DNA of 64,000 nucleotides, from positions 64,671,121 through 64,735,120 of the forward strand of contig NC_134846.1 of assembly GCF_965363235.1 (NCBI RefSeq). Direction: 5' to 3'. The DNA is from Mytilus galloprovincialis (taxonomy: Eukaryota > Mollusca > Bivalvia > Mytilida > Mytilidae). Below, piece after piece: positions 1-13,038 of this stretch (positions are counted from its first letter, which is position 1; every line of letters begins with the position of its first letter). The position numbers were made by a program, and so were the translations under genes. The notes under the pieces were generated by a model, which was given only the letters and a program-made list of their open reading frames with translations, had not been told where the DNA came from and ran no database searches.

Positions 1-675
1 GTTGTCTTTTTAACACGTTCCCCATTTCCATTTTTAATTTTTATTAAAACGGAAATCTATGTATCATCGTCATCATAGATTTTTTAAAGATAAATCTAGG
101 TATTAGAAGTTAAGATTTAATTATTTTAAGACAAATGTAAGACAGTTTTACGCCGATTGTATGCGCTTTCTATACAAATGTTCATCTATTTTAAAGAATT
201 CTTACAGTAAAATTTCATATGAATTAAGAAATAAATGCGTTCCTTTGTCTTTTTGTCTAAGGTTGTATACAAAGTTTTAAGCAAAATATATGACATTGCT
301 CATTTACTGTTCTTTAGCCCTTAGTTCCGTGCATTTGCTTTCCTATTATTTATTTTACAATTTCAATCATTTTTATTTCGTTTTTAAAAAGAGAGACGAA
401 ATACACAAAATCTTGATTTTTTTGTGTAAATGAACAATAACTTTTATTACCAATATTTTTGTGATAATTTCTCTACTTTTTCAGTACTTCCATGAGGATT
501 AAAAACAAACATAATATTAAAATGTATTGTAGTTGTTATATATTCGAGACTGGTTATTCTCAAAACAATGATAAATTGACTATGCGGACAAAAGGAGCAG
601 TATATATGTTAGGAGAAGAATATGATAAGTATATACATATACCGGTATATGGAAACAAACATTATACACGGTATA
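1..675. other. Left-edge non-coding stretch
   Basis: The first ~45 bases match the tail of a dispersed mussel repeat that recurs at about 53095-53200 (shared words CCCCATTTCCAT and CAATTTT-like ends). The rest is AT-rich. An 88-codon open frame at 492-758 shows no recognisable domain, and its last part runs into the duplicated block that begins near 675. I see no gene here. Confidence 0.5.
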
Positions 676-1656
676 CAGTCTGTGAACCTGAACCTATTTT
701 AAACAGGATAAGACATAAAATGAGTCGCAAGAATAATCCGTTACTGATCATCACGTGACATACCGGTTGCTTAATACTTTGAATATGCTGATACAGGTCT
801 ATTTCCGAAATGAGGCACAACTAAAACTATTGACGACAATACTACAATTAAACAGACCTTGATAGCTCACAGAAAAAAAATAAAGTCCATCTTTTCCGTT
901 GGGTACTATTATATCAGTATGTGTAAAAATCTTAGGAAATCCGGAAACACACTCTGAGGTATTGTTTCAAATGTGATGTATAATGCATATATTGGTGTTG
1001 TTAAAATGCTGCTAAAAATATAAAGATTTAGATGTTCGGGACATATAAGTGTTGAAAATATGCCACAAAGCCCTACATTGTTACCTTAAAAAAAATAGTA
1101 GTGCATATAAGGTTTCTATTCTAGGATGTACTTTTTTACGTTGCATACTTTTAGCAGTATGTAAAATTTCATTGTCCATATTTACAGAATTGCAACCTTG
1201 AAAGTGTTTACTAGTAAATTGTCTATCATCAGACCCATCACACTCATTTTAGTCGATATCTAGTATAAAGTTTTAAATCAATAATAATAACGTTTGATAT
1301 GAAGTTGATGGAGTGTATTAAATACTTAGTATAAGGAAGTGCACATCTTACTACTTAATACTTGTACTAAAATTCTGTACTCTCCCTCACTTAACTTTGG
1401 GTCTTCCACATACTTCAATTTGACCGCTACGCATGTAAATCTATACTGGTAACATTCCCAAGTTATATCTCTCTGAGATGAAACATAAAAATCATAGCTG
1501 AGAACTATTAGGTTCAGTAGGTAATCCAAGCAAAATATCTATGAACAGTAGAGAGAGGCGTTGTTTGTGAAACAGCTGTATTTAAAATGTGCAACCTCAA
1601 AAATGAAGAGGGCTCATGGATAAATGTACTCTAACAAGTCTTTAAAATTTGTTAAT

Positions 1657-2572
1657 GTTATGTCTGCTAACTAGTTATATAGTACACTTTAAGCCTCTTT
1701 CTGACTGCTGAGTATCTGCTGAACACAAACTAGCTTTTTAACAGTGATTTAATTTTATTTCAATTTAAATGGGAGTCAAATAAAGAAAGTCGAAACAGAT
1801 AAAAGCTTTAATTTAATAAACAAACATGATCAAACATGTTGTTATCTGCGTTGACTTGTGTTATACCGCGGAAGTGTTATTCCCAAATGAACACAAATTA
1901 AAAGTACAAATCAAATAATGGGTAGAAAAGTCATCTGTCAATTTCGAAACCGAAAGCAAGTTTTTTCTTCCTTTTAACGCTATTTAATTGAAATTTAAAA
2001 CTAAATTTAACTGTTAAAGTTATATACAGTTAATTGGTATTATGCTGAAACAGTTTCATATTTTGGATTTCAAACATTGTAATAGACTATTATCCGTGTT
2101 GAAGGCCGTACTTTAACCTATAATGGTTTAAATGTTATGTCTGCTAACTAGTTATATAGTACAATTCAAACCTCGTTCTGACTGCTGAGTACCTGCTGAA
2201 CACAAACTAGCTTTTTAAAAGTGATTTAATTTTATTTCAACTTTAAATGGGAGTCAAATAAAGAAAGTCGAAACAGATAAAAGCTTTAATTTAATAAACA
2301 AACATGATCAAACATGTTGTTGTCTGCGTTGACTTGTGTTATACAGCGGAAGTGTTATTCCCAAATAAACACAAATTAAAAGTACATATCAAATAAAGGG
2401 TAGAAAAGACATCTGTCAATTTCGAAACCGAAAGCAAGTTTTTTCTTCCTTTTAACGCTATTTAATTGAAATTTATAACTAAATTTAACTGTTAAAGTTA
2501 TATACAGTTAATTGGTATTATGCTGAAACAGTTTCATATTTTGCATTTCAAACATCGTGATTGACTATTATA
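1657..2572. repeat. 477-bp tandem duplication
   Basis: Two adjacent copies, 1657-2133 and 2134-2572. Each begins GTTATGTCTGCTAACTAG, and they differ at scattered bases. The first copy ends with about 35 bases of another dispersed repeat (words GAAGGCCGTACTTTAACC) that the second copy lacks. Block B (about 52290-52600) has only one corresponding unit, so the tandem arose after blocks A and B split. Confidence 0.8.
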
Positions 2573-3109
2573 ATCTCTAATGAATAATTATATTTGATCG
2601 AAAATCCAAGTCCTTAATGAATGTACATTTTAATTGTCCGTCCGAAAAGACCCTCATTGGTAGTCATAATCGTTAAAAAACACCCTCAACATCATTTTGA
2701 TTTAGTGTTTTTATAAATGTACACAGGTCCCATAATTTTATTTAACGTTTATAATTCCACATGAACTAAAACAACTTCAGTCTACAAGAAATGTAAAAAA
2801 TATGATATAACAAAAATGACTCAACAATAAATTCAAAATGGGGAATTCTATAAATAAAAATAACAATACCAAACGCTCGTCTATATCATCCAACGGTAGA
2901 AGCGGGAAAAAACTGTTATATTCCTGACTTAGTACATACATATTTTTAGGAAAAAAGGTAGGTTTAAACTGGTTTTCAATCTAGCTGAACCTCCAATTTG
3001 TATATTAAATTGTGTATCTTTGTGTAATTTTTGTTATTAAAGCATCAGCAGATTACTAATTTCCGTTTGCCATAAATACATTCAGCAGATACAATTCAAT
3101 GTAAAATTT

Positions 3110-3245
3110 AGGAATTTTGGTCTTCAATGCTCTTCAACTTCGTACTCTATTTGGTCTTATTAACATGTTTTGATTCGAGAGTCACTGCTGAGTCTTTTGT
3201 AGACGAAACGCGCGTCTGACGTAATTATAAAATTTTAATCCTGGT
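3110..3245 (-). repeat. Dispersed mussel repeat (CGAAACGCGCGTCTG family)
   Basis: Contains GACGAAACGCGCGTCTGACG and a nearby GCTCTTCAACTTCGTACT. The same family appears reversed at 25830-26230 and 55435-55640 in this window. I recognise it as very common in mussel genomic DNA. It has no coding capacity. Confidence 0.7.
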
Positions 3246-3447
3246 ATCGATGATGAGTTCATTATCATACAAGAATATGACGATTGTGTACTCGTATTGG
3301 ATATATGAAAGATATTATTCTCTGAAGAAATTTCAGATAACACAAAGGTATACGTTGATATCACACAACGGAATGTTAGAGAAGAAAACACGACTGAAGA
3401 ATAAGACAACACTTAGGAATAACCGTATATCATTGAAACACGACTGA

Positions 3448-4419
3448 ATTGCTGTTTGTCATATTGTACTCCAGTTATCACCACTGAATGCAATGATTAT
3501 ATTGCTGTTTGTTATATTGTACGCCAGTTATCACCACTGAGCTGCAATGATTGTATTGATACTAGTCATATTGTACGCCAGTTATCACCACTAAGCTGCA
3601 ATGATTGTATTGCTGTTTGTCATATTGTACTCCAGTTATCACCACTGAGCTGCAACGATTGTATTGCTGTTTGTCATATTGCACTCCAGTTATCACCACT
3701 GAGCTGCAATGATTGTATTGCTGTTTGTCATATTGTACGACAGTTGTCACCACTGAGCTGCAATGATTGAATTGCTGTTTGTCATATTGTACGACAGATA
3801 TCACCACTGAGCTGAAATGATTGTTTTGCTGTTTGTCATATTGTACGGCAGTTATCACCACTGAGCTGCAATGATTGAATTGCAGTTTGTCATATTGTAC
3901 GACAGTTATCACCACTGAGCTTCAATGATTGAATTGCTGTTTGTCATATTGTACGCCAGTTATCACCAATGAGCTGCAATGATTGTATTGCTGTTTGTCA
4001 TATTGTACACCAGTTATCAATACTGAGCTGCAATGATTGTATTACTGTTTGTCATATTGTACGCCAGTTATCACCACTGAGCTGCAATGATTGTATTGCT
4101 GTTTGTCATATTGTACGCCAGTTATCACAACTGAGCTGTAATGATTGTATTGCTGTTTGTCATATTGTACGCCAGTTATCACCACTGAGCTGCAATGATT
4201 GTATTGCTGTTTGTCATATTTTACGCCACTTATTACCACTGAGCTGCAATGATTGAATTGCTGTTTTTCATATTGTACTCCAGTTATCACCACTGAGCTG
4301 CAATGATTGTATTGCTGTTTGTCATATTGTACGCCAGTTATCACCACTGAGCTGCAATGATTGTATTGCTGTTTGTCATATTGTACGCCAGTTATCACCA
4401 CTGAGCTGCAATGATTGTA
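3448..4419. repeat. 54-bp minisatellite, about 18 copies
   Basis: The unit runs from ATTGCTGTTTGTCATATTG to CTGCAATGATTGT and is 54 bases long; 972 bases hold about 18 near-identical copies. Because 54 is a multiple of three, several frames on both strands stay open (18-residue repeats on +, and others on -). These frames are by-products with no start context, no domain and no homologous coding frame in block B. Block B carries one diverged unit at about 53391-53446, so the array looks like a local expansion of a single-copy sequence. Confidence 0.9.
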
Positions 4420-4810
4420 TTGCCACATTTTATTACACATCAGTAACAGCATACACTTCAAAAACAAGGTTTTATCCACCATTTTCTACATAAATAAAAT
4501 GCCTGTACCAAATCAGGAATACGCCAGTTGTATTTTATTATACCTTCGTTGTTATTGTACTATTCTGGACATTATAGACATTATATCCAGGATTATATTA
4601 GCATTAATCTTGAAACGTGGCACAATGTAAACACTAAACATGTATATATCATCGTAGGTTACAGAATTTTTACATTTGTTCTAATTCAGATTTATTGGCC
4701 ATAACAACAAGCATCGAACAGCAAAACGTTTGTTGATTATTTCCGCCAATCAATGAAGCGCGGTGCTCATGAAAACTGAATTTTAACATAAAAATGTCAT
4801 CATATCCATA

Positions 4811-7617
4811 ACAAAAAGAGTAAACAATGTGTCTAGCAGGCTATTTGAGTCTTTATGAAATTAGTGAAAACTGTTTACCCAAAAACACACCAAGTTTCCG
4901 TATATGTATAAAACTAAATCCGAGATATTCAAGAAAAATGTATTACCGATACAGAATGATATAAAGTCAACATAACCAATGTTCAATTTTTTTCGTTGTC
5001 AAGCAAATTAAAACAGGCATAAACATTTGATTCTAAGAAATCAAGAAGACCTTATTTATAAATCCAACCGTTGATACCCCCCTCCCCCCATTATCTATAC
5101 ACAAACAAATAAATTTAAGTCTTTATCGCTCATTTTGATCTTAAATTATCTGAAAATCTTAACTTAAAACGTTAAATCGTATGTAGAGTTGAAGTAATTT
5201 TTTTAGACATTTTGTGTTTTTTGTAAATTCAGTACCGTTCTGACATTTTACTTTCCGTAAATCCAATACGGACCATTAACTTTTTAATTTAGTATGATAG
5301 TGTTTCGACTTCTGGACAGATGGAAAACATTTTGAATAAATCTTAATCGAATGTAGTTTATTAGTTTGAAAAATAAATTAAGCACAAACATGTCTGAATA
5401 ATTCATGATTGTCCAGTGATGGTATATAAAAAACCAGAATCTAATAACGAGTATTCGTTTTGTAAAAAAAAACTGCCTTCCTATTTATCCCTGGAAAAAC
5501 TATTATTTTAAATTTGTGGCTAGCGGCTTATCGTAGTCAATCTATGCGCAACAGAATCTAAATAATTGTCTTTGTATCCATAAATGGTTTTTCTTCTTTT
5601 TTTTATTAAAAGTTTTGCTAGTTAATCAGCTCAATAGCTATATACCCTTTTTAGTTTTCGGTTCGGTGTGAGCCACGGCTCCATGTTGAAGACCGTACCT
5701 TGACCTATGATGATTCAATTTTATAAAATTGTGACTTGGATGCAGAGTTGTCTTATTGTCACTTATACCGCATCTTCCTATATCTAATAGTGCAGCAAAA
5801 TGAAGAGGGGGATTTGGATGAAAATTTATATAATTTATGTTATTAATGTAGTTAAATTATTTATCTGAATATTACTTTCTTGGAATATCACAGTACTAAC
5901 CGGATTGTATAAGGAAACTGGCAAAGGTTAATGACCGTACTGAGAACTCGAGGCAAAAACTAACATTATATCATAAAATATTCGAAATAGAAAACCAAAA
6001 ATTAGTGATATGTATCTCTAACTTGATGATAACAGATAAAATAGTAAAAGGAAACTGCCAAACTTTCAAGACCAGACATTCCTATCTAAGATTTTTATCA
6101 AGTCATTTCCGAAAACAGGAAGCCGCAACTTTTGTAAAATGAATTTAAATAAGGAACTTTAATTTTAATTTTCCCAAAAGATATACTAAGAAGTTGATTT
6201 ATTAAAACCTTCCATGACAATGAAATGTTATTTAAGATGAAGAGATTAGTTAAGTGTTTCATTTAAGGGGGATCATCCAAAATGGGAAGGCGTTGTCTCT
6301 TCTACAAACACGTGCACTTTCTGAATAATCGTATAGCTATGTCAATATTGATCTTGAGCTTTAAAATGAAAGGCAATTTTGAAACTGGTCACGTCGAGTT
6401 ATAGAAACCGTTTAAGTTTGGTTATTACGCAGATAATAATTGGCATATTCTGAACCAATGTATGGCATATATAATATCTTTAAGAACACCCTCTTCTCAT
6501 TCTAAATGTAAATGTGAATAAAAAGGAGAAGAGGCGTGTTTGGTGCGTGAGATAACTATCTTCTTAAGTCCAAATAAGTGTTACCAACAATAGATTATAT
6601 TCACATTTTTTACTTTTTGTTTTGGACAACTGCAAGACAAGATAACTAGTTTTTTGCCAAAGATTCAATTGGATTATTGTGAGAAATAATGCTGAAATTT
6701 TTTTTCATTTTGTCTTTTATGCATAGTTGTGTGACACTTTCGCAAATTTTCAGGATTACGGTTTATAAGTAAAATATTATGCTCTCTTTCAGAAAATGTA
6801 TTTTGAATTATTGTAATGAAGTTAGTTTATAATTTGGCAAAGAAAGTTTTTGATTATCCTTTTTTATAATATTTCTATTAACTTAAATTTATTATTGATG
6901 CCGCTACACCTCATATGATGCAAAGCGTAACAATTTATATATATTTGTTTACATATTAACATTTCATAGATGTATAAGAGGCTACGAATTTATTAGTATA
7001 AAAAAAACATGTGGTATCTATTGCCAATAAGACAACTCTCCACCAGAGACTAAATGACGTAGATGTAAACGAACTATAGGTCTATTTGTTTTATTCACTT
7101 TTAAAAGACCTACAACGACCTCCAATAATCATTTTATAAGAAATATTGAAATTGAATAGATATAGAAATGTCTAATATATATTTTACATTAGCCTTTAGA
7201 GAATAAAATTATTTTAGCGATGTCAAGTGCTGAACGTGAATATGTACACGAGTTGTTCATATTTCCAGGCATCTATTAAATATTCATATCTAAATATAGA
7301 TAATCATGTACTTTCTAAGTATCAGATAGTCTGAAGGATAGAAATACTTCACAGTCCATCAATGACCTAATATGGTTTAAACACGCTCTTACCCATACAA
7401 ATTAGCTAACTTTGTATATACAACTTACGAAATTGACGCCCCTTGTAATATAAATATAATGACAGTGTTCGTTGCTCGTGATTGTGGCTCAAAGGTTGTA
7501 AACGAAAAGCTTTTCCATGAGGAGGGCCGACCTGAAAGAAATTTATATGTTACACCTGCTAGTCATAGTAGTACACTGGAATTATTCCATTCAATATTAA
7601 GGTAGTAAAGTTTATAA
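4811..7617 (+). repeat. 2.8-kb tandem duplication, first copy (X-Y, uninterrupted)
   Basis: X (4811-5402) is repeated almost perfectly at 7618-8209, and Y (5398-7617) at 14577-16733. The X/Y junction here reads CTGAATAATTCATG, with a single ATAAT (5398-5402). This is the unoccupied form of the site where the second copy carries an insertion. Y and Y' differ by a few substitutions and a deletion of about 65 bp (near 6540-6605, missing at about 15712). Y contains a dispersed mussel repeat (5640-5800) and another fragment near 7000-7090. Confidence 0.9.
7459..7601 (+). other. Possible short coding exon (duplicated)
   Basis: An ATG frame of 47 codons plus two bases ends at a plausible donor (TTAAG/GTAGTA). 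It begins MTVFVARDCGSKVVNEK and has balanced, non-repetitive amino-acid content, unlike the surrounding AT-rich sequence. I recognise no family. No matching downstream exon was found, and the almost identical copy at 16575-16717 is too recent to serve as evidence of selection. It may be a relic or chance. Confidence 0.25.
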
Positions 7618-8989
7618 ACAAAAAGAGTAAACAATGTGTCTAGCAGGCTATTTGAGTCTTTATGAAATTAGTGAAAACTGTTTACCCAAAAACACACCAA
7701 GTTTCCGTATATGTATAAAACTAAATCCGAGATATTCAAGAAAAATGTATTACCGATACAGAATGATATAAAGTCAACATAACCAATGTTCAATTTTTTT
7801 CGTTGTCAAGCAAATTAAAACAGGCATAAACATTTGATTCTAAGAAATCAAGAAGACCTTATTTATAAATCCAACCGTTGATACCCCCCTCCCCCCATTA
7901 TCTATACACAAACAAATAAATTTAAGTCTTTATCGCTCATTTTGATCTTAAATTATCTGAAAATCTTAACTTAAAACGTTAAATCGTATTTAGAGTTGAA
8001 GTAAATTTTTTAGACATTTTGTGTTTTTTGTAAATTCAGTACCGTTCTGACATTTTACTTTCCGTAAATCCAATACGGATCATTAACTTTTTAATTTAGT
8101 ATGATAGTGTTTCGACTTCTGGACAGCTGGAAAACATTTTGAATAAATCTTAATCGAATGTAGTTTATTAGTTTGAAAAATAAATTAAGCACAAACATGT
8201 CTGAATAATAAGATTTATTCCTATGAAGAATAAATCCGGTTATCGGAGGAAAGTGGGCTTACGTTTTGGGAGTTGTCCCGCTTTGAACACGTGGTGGAAC
8301 TTGTTATGTATTATGAGTCACGTTAATTATTTTAACCTTGATAACTGTGACGTCATCATTCTTTCTTTACCACGTACGATACAGCAGAGGGAAGACGCAA
8401 AAAATTGGGTTCCGTATGAATTAACTAATGTTTGTTTCAAAAGTTACAAAAGTTAATAATATTTCTTTGATTTGGTATATGAAATGGATGTCTTTCAAAA
8501 AATCTTAATTTACTGAAAAGGTTCGGAAAGTTTGAAAGATAGGAAAAGCACATGGTTTTGATCCAGTATAAAATAGTGTTAAAGATTTTATATCTTTTGT
8601 TGTTTCTTCTGTAAAGAGTTTCTAAATATTTCATTGTAAATTTTTAATTGTTGGTTTAATTCAGTGGAAATCATGAATTATATTTCCAAAAATAGAAATT
8701 TTAACAGACCTGTAATTTCAGATAAAAACTGCGCACATGGTTTTACAGACACGTGTCGCATGGACGTCTGCGATTTTAAAACTATCGTTATATGAAATGT
8801 TTCATCTGCTACACAGCAAGCAATTTAAAGAGAAACCAATAATGAATAAATGTATGAAGTTTATAAAATATACAGATCTAACATTGTTGGGTTGATGTTT
8901 AGACGAGTTGTATAGATATTATAACTTTTCAACGGTCGTTTCACTAATATTATTGTAGTAATTTTTCAGTTTTAAAAACCAAACATCTT

Positions 8990-9313
8990 ATGGAAATCGG
9001 GAAAGCAGATCGTTTGTCACAAAGGCCCTCTAAAAGTCCTTATAAATGCAGCCAAAGGCAAAGGGTACAGCAGAGGGGCGTACCGACACCGTTGGGAAAC
9101 AGATCTAGCAATGTCGTTGGACAGCATACTTCCACGCAAGTTTTAGCTACATGTATGATGACTCCAGAACTTAGGAATGAAGTTGTTCAGATTGTCAATG
9201 GCAATGCCCTTATTCACTCTCCAGCTACTGTTAGTGTTACATCTCCTGACTCAGTCAAGGAAAGGCAACAATCGAATACAGGTATAACACAAAGTTCTAA
9301 TATTTGCCAATAA
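8990..9313 (+). CDS. Small hypothetical ORF inside the inserted element
   Basis: A 107-codon ATG frame within the 5.4-kb inserted element. The product is polar, rich in Ser, Gln, Thr and Pro, with several basic residues in the first 35 positions and no membrane segment. A short hydrophobic-patterned stretch follows the Met-Met pair near residue 57 (TPELRNEVVQIV). I recognise no family. It could be a remnant of an element-encoded accessory (gag-like) protein or a chance frame. No splice sites or neighbouring frames extend it. Confidence 0.3.
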   Translation: MEIGKADRLSQRPSKSPYKCSQRQRVQQRGVPTPLGNRSSNVVGQHTSTQVLATCMMTPELRNEVVQIVNGNALIHSPATVSVTSPDSVKERQQSNTGITQSSNICQ

Positions 9314-9599
9314 CTAGTGCAAATGATAATCTATGTTTAAATGTTTCACAAAACTCGGAACAAAATAATTAATGGTGAATATGTAGATTTGGGTATATAG
9401 CTTTAATACAAATTCAGGCACAGAACAGTAGATACAAATGGACAGCTGATTATCCAAACTAAACTAAGTAAAAAGATTACTGATATTAACACATGGATAG
9501 ATGCTTTCCTTATTTACATAAGTAAATAAATATATATTTTATTATAGTGTCACATATTGATTGACAATATTTACAAATCACAATATACAATAAAACAAT

Positions 9600-9980
9600 C
9601 AATACCCAGTCATAAACTTGATTATAAGTATTTATGTTGGTGTACATTTAGAAGATGCACCTAACTTAACCGAATACATACATGTTAAAATATTTTGTGT
9701 ATCCGTGTTTCCAGTGCAAAATTTACAAAATCTCTCATTAGAGGGTATTGTTGGTCTTGCATACCTACCAGTTTCTATTGATAATGAGTGTGCACTTATT
9801 CTTAATTTAGTGAAAAATAAAAAGTTAACCACAGTTTCCATCTTTAATCTTAGATAGTTCAAATTTAATTTAATTTTGAAGAAATCTTCTAGTTTCTGTT
9901 TGAAATTACTATTACAATGCTTGTTAAAGGGTATTCCAATATATTTCATTAATTCAGATAATTTATTAGACCACAAATTT
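9600..9980 (-). pseudogene. Decayed LINE reverse-transcriptase 3' end
   Basis: On the minus strand an open frame (9632-9976) encodes a stretch with the order RISAHSLSIETGRY, then NERFCKFC. This resembles the conserved post-RT tail of bivalve LINE polyproteins (Arg-x-x-x-His-x-Leu-x-Ile-Glu-x-Gly-Arg, then Arg-x-Cys-x-x-Cys). The His and final Cys expected after the Cys pair are degraded and no RT core is present upstream, so this is a truncated relic. A similar relic of another element lies on + at about 17215-17400. Confidence 0.65.
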
Positions 9981-10004
9981 TCTCTGTACTAAGTTGGTAT
10001 TTTA

Positions 10005-10080
10005 ATAGGATTGATTGATTGTTGGTTGCTTAATGTCCAGTGGCAAATATTTCAGGCATATCTATCAGGACGAATATTTA
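10005..10080 (+). repeat. Truncated dispersed repeat (GATTGATTGTTGGTTGCTTAA family)
   Basis: Contains GATTGATTGATTGTTGGTTG followed by a CCAGTGGCAAATATTTCA-like word. A longer copy lies at 38590-39025. I recognise the family from molluscan genomes. It directly abuts the 67-bp minisatellite. Confidence 0.65.
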
Positions 10081-12390
10081 CACAGTGTCTGTAAATTGTG
10101 TCATTTTAGGATAATTTAGTTTGTATCAAGCGGATACATTGTTATGACACAGTGTCTGTAAATTATGTCTTTTTAGAATAACTTAGTTTGTATCGAGGAG
10201 ATATTCTGGTAGGACACAGTGTCTGTAAATTGTGTCTTTTTAGGATAATCTAGTTTGTATCAATTAGATCCATTGATAGGACAAAGTGTCTGTAAATTGT
10301 GTCTTTTAAGGATAATATAGTTGTATCAAGTAGATACATTGATATGACACAGTGTCTGTAAATTGTGTCTTTTAAGGATAATATAGTTTGTATCAAGTAG
10401 ATATGTTGATAGGACAGTGTCTGTAAATTGTGTCTTTTTAGGATAATCTAGTTTGTATCAATTAGATCCATTGATAGGACAAAGTGTCTGTAAATTGTGT
10501 CTTTTAAGGATAATATAGTTGTATCAAGTAGATACATTGATATGACACAGTGTCTGTAAATTGTGTCTTTTAAGGATAATATAGTTTGTATCAAGTAGAT
10601 ATGTTGATAGGACAGTGTCTGTAAATTGTGTCTTTTAAGGATAATATAGTTTGTATCAAGTAAATATGTTGATAGGACAGTGTCTGTAAATTGTGTCTTT
10701 TAAGGATAATATAGTTTGTATCAAGTAGATATGTTGATAGGACATAGTGTGTTTAATTGTGTCTTTTAAGGATAATATAGTTTGTATCAAGTAGATATGT
10801 TGATAGGACACAGTGTCTGTAAATTGTGTCTTTTAAGGATAATATAGTTTGTATCAAGTAGATATGTTGATAGGACAGTGTCTGTAAATTGTGTCTTTTA
10901 AGGATAATATAGTTTGTATCAAGTAGATATGTTGATAGGACACAGTGTCTGTAAATTGTGTCTTTTTAGGATAATTTAGTTTGTATCAAGTAGATACATT
11001 GATATGACACAGTGTCTGTAAATTGTGTCTTTTTAGGATAATTTAGTTTGTATCAAGTAGATACATTGATAGGACAGTGTCTTTTAAGAATAATTTAGTT
11101 TGTATCAAGTAGATATGTTGATAGGACAGTGTCTGTAAAATGTGTTTTTTAAGGATAATTTAGTTTGTATCAAGTAGATATGTTGATAGGATACAGTGTC
11201 TGTAAATTGTGTCTTTTAAGGATAATATAGTTTGTATCAAGTAGATATGTTGATAGGACACAGTGTCTGTAAATTGTGTCTTTTAAGGATAATATAGTTT
11301 GTATCAAGTAGATATGTTGATAGGACACAGTGTCTGTAAATTGTGTCTTTTAAGGATATTTTAGTTTGTATCAAGTAGATACATTGATATGACACAGTGT
11401 CTGTAAATTGTGTCTTTTAAGGATAATTTAGTTTGTATCAAGTAGATATGTTGATAGGATACAGTGTGTGTAAATTGTGTCTTTTAAGGATAATTGAGTT
11501 TGTATCAAGTAGATACATTGATATGACACAGTGTCTGTAAATTGTGTCTTTTAAGGATATTTTAGTTTGTATCAAGTAGATACATTGATATGACACAGTG
11601 TCTGTAAATTGTGTCTTTTAAGGATAATTTAGTTTGTATCAAGTAGATACATTGATAGGACACAGTGTCTGTAAATTGTGTCGTTTAAGGATAATTTAGT
11701 TTGTATCAAGTAGATACATTGATATGACACAGTGTCTGTAAATTGTGTCTGATAAGGATAATTTAGTTTGTATCAAGTAGATACATTGATAGGACAAAGT
11801 GTCTGTAAATTGTGTCTTTTAAGGATAATTTAGTTTGTATCTAGTAGATACATTGATATGAAACAGTGTCTGTAAATTATGTCTTTTAAGGATAATTTAG
11901 TTTGTATCAAGTAGATACATTGTTAGGAAACAGTGTCTGTAAATTGTGTCTTATGAGAATAATTTAGTTTGTATCAAGTAGATACATTGATAGGACAAAG
12001 TGTCTGTAAATTGTGTCTTTTAAGGTTAATTGAGTGTGTATCAAGTAGATACATTGATAAGACACAGTGTCTGTAAATTGTGTCGTTTAAGGATGATTTA
12101 GTTTGTATCAAGTAGATACATTGATAGGACACAGTGTCTGTAAATTGTGTATTTTAAGGATAATTTAGTTTGTATCAAGTAGATACATCGATAGGACACA
12201 GTGTCTGTAAATTGTGTATTTTAAGGATAATTTAGTTTGTATCAAGTAGATACATTGACAGGACACGGTGTCTGTAAATTGTGTATTTTAAGGATAATTT
12301 AGTTTGTATCAAGTAGATACATTGATAGGACACAGTGTCTGTAAATTGTTCCTTTTTAGTATTTTTGATTTGTATCAAGTAGATACATCA
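10080..12390. repeat. 67-bp minisatellite, about 34 copies
   Basis: The unit contains GACACAGTGTC, then GTAAATTGTGTCTTTTAAGG and GTATCAAGTAGATAC. The period measured between clear units is 67 (for example 11391 to 11458). Each unit carries two dyads: GACAC-A-GTGTC and GTATC-AAGTA-GATAC. Early units vary in length and some lack the ACA before GTGTC; later units alternate GATATGTTG and GATACATTG. A block of several units near 10270-10430 recurs near 10460-10610, which suggests duplication of multi-unit segments. Confidence 0.9.
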
Positions 12391-12993
12391 GAAACATAGT
12401 GTACATGTCTAGTGGCTTTCGAAGCGTTCCGTAAATTGTATAATTATGATATCATTTGGCCACCACTTTTAGAATCACTTAAGGCATTTTTATTGCATGC
12501 AACTATATTTATTGCTTATATGTCACTTGAAACAAATTAAATGGGTTTATAGGACAGCTAACTGTTATCCGTAAAGAAAGATCACGTTGCAAAATTTTGC
12601 TATTATTGTTATCCCATTCTCAAAAACGGATCAATGTTGTCATGGTAACAGAAACTAAACTAGAATATTGTCTAATTTATTTGTTAAAAATATGAAACGC
12701 AAAGACCAAAGGTTAAAGTCCCCTTATTCTCTGACTTTGGTGACAAGTACCAGTGTTCATGTGTTCTAAGTTTTAAAAGTTTGAATACATGTAGGAATAA
12801 TGGATTCAGTTTCATTTTGAATCGGAGATATGGTAAAAACCAATAAGCATGAATAAAGCAGCCACAAGAATGTACACCTTTGCGGCTTAGCTATATATAC
12901 AATTGGGAGGTTGTTACATAAAATAGCCTGAAATATATAATAAGCCCGATATATTCACATCTGACGGCGTTACTTTATCTCATGTGGGCAATT

Positions 12994-12994
<1 letters not shown>
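12391..12994. other. Non-coding stretch inside inserted element
   Basis: AT-rich sequence with no open frame of note and no repeat that I recognise. It lies between the 67-bp array and the T tract. Confidence 0.5.

Positions 12995-13038
<44 letters not shown>
12995..13038. repeat. Homopolymer tract of 44 T
   Basis: An uninterrupted run of T. It could be the reversed poly(A) tail of a retroposed sequence on the minus strand, or simple slippage. Its exact length is unreliable in any sequencing technology. Confidence 0.9.

Larger units (their letters stand above)
675..6120 (+). repeat. Segmental duplicate block A (partner of block B)
   Basis: Collinear, diverged similarity to 51450-55080 in the same orientation. 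Matching anchors, in order, are: the GAGTCGCAA..AATCCGTTACTGAT region (about 720 vs 51490); the CGAAACCGAAAGCAAGTTT region (about 1945 and 2425 vs 52470); TTATATTCCTGACTT (about 2920 vs 52900); the stretch before the 54-bp array (about 3320-3440 vs 53260-53390); the stretch after it, AGCATACACTTCAAA (about 4450 vs 53517); and TATTTATCCC (about 5480 vs 54560). Block A has gained a 477-bp tandem duplication and the 54-bp array relative to B. No gene is recognised in either block. Confidence 0.75.

Noticed and set aside
492-758. 88-codon frame near the left edge
   Set aside because: It has no domain, its start lies in AT-rich DNA, and its end falls in a duplicated non-coding block whose partner is not open.
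3456-4482. Repeat proteins of 95-146 residues on both strands (LSPLSCND and VVITGVQYDKQQYNHC repeats)
   Set aside because: The 54-bp unit is a multiple of three, so frames stay open on both strands. There is no start context or homologous frame in block B.
10080-12390. CRISPR-like regular repeats
   Set aside because: Units are contiguous with no unique spacers, there are no cas genes, and the DNA is eukaryotic. It is a minisatellite.
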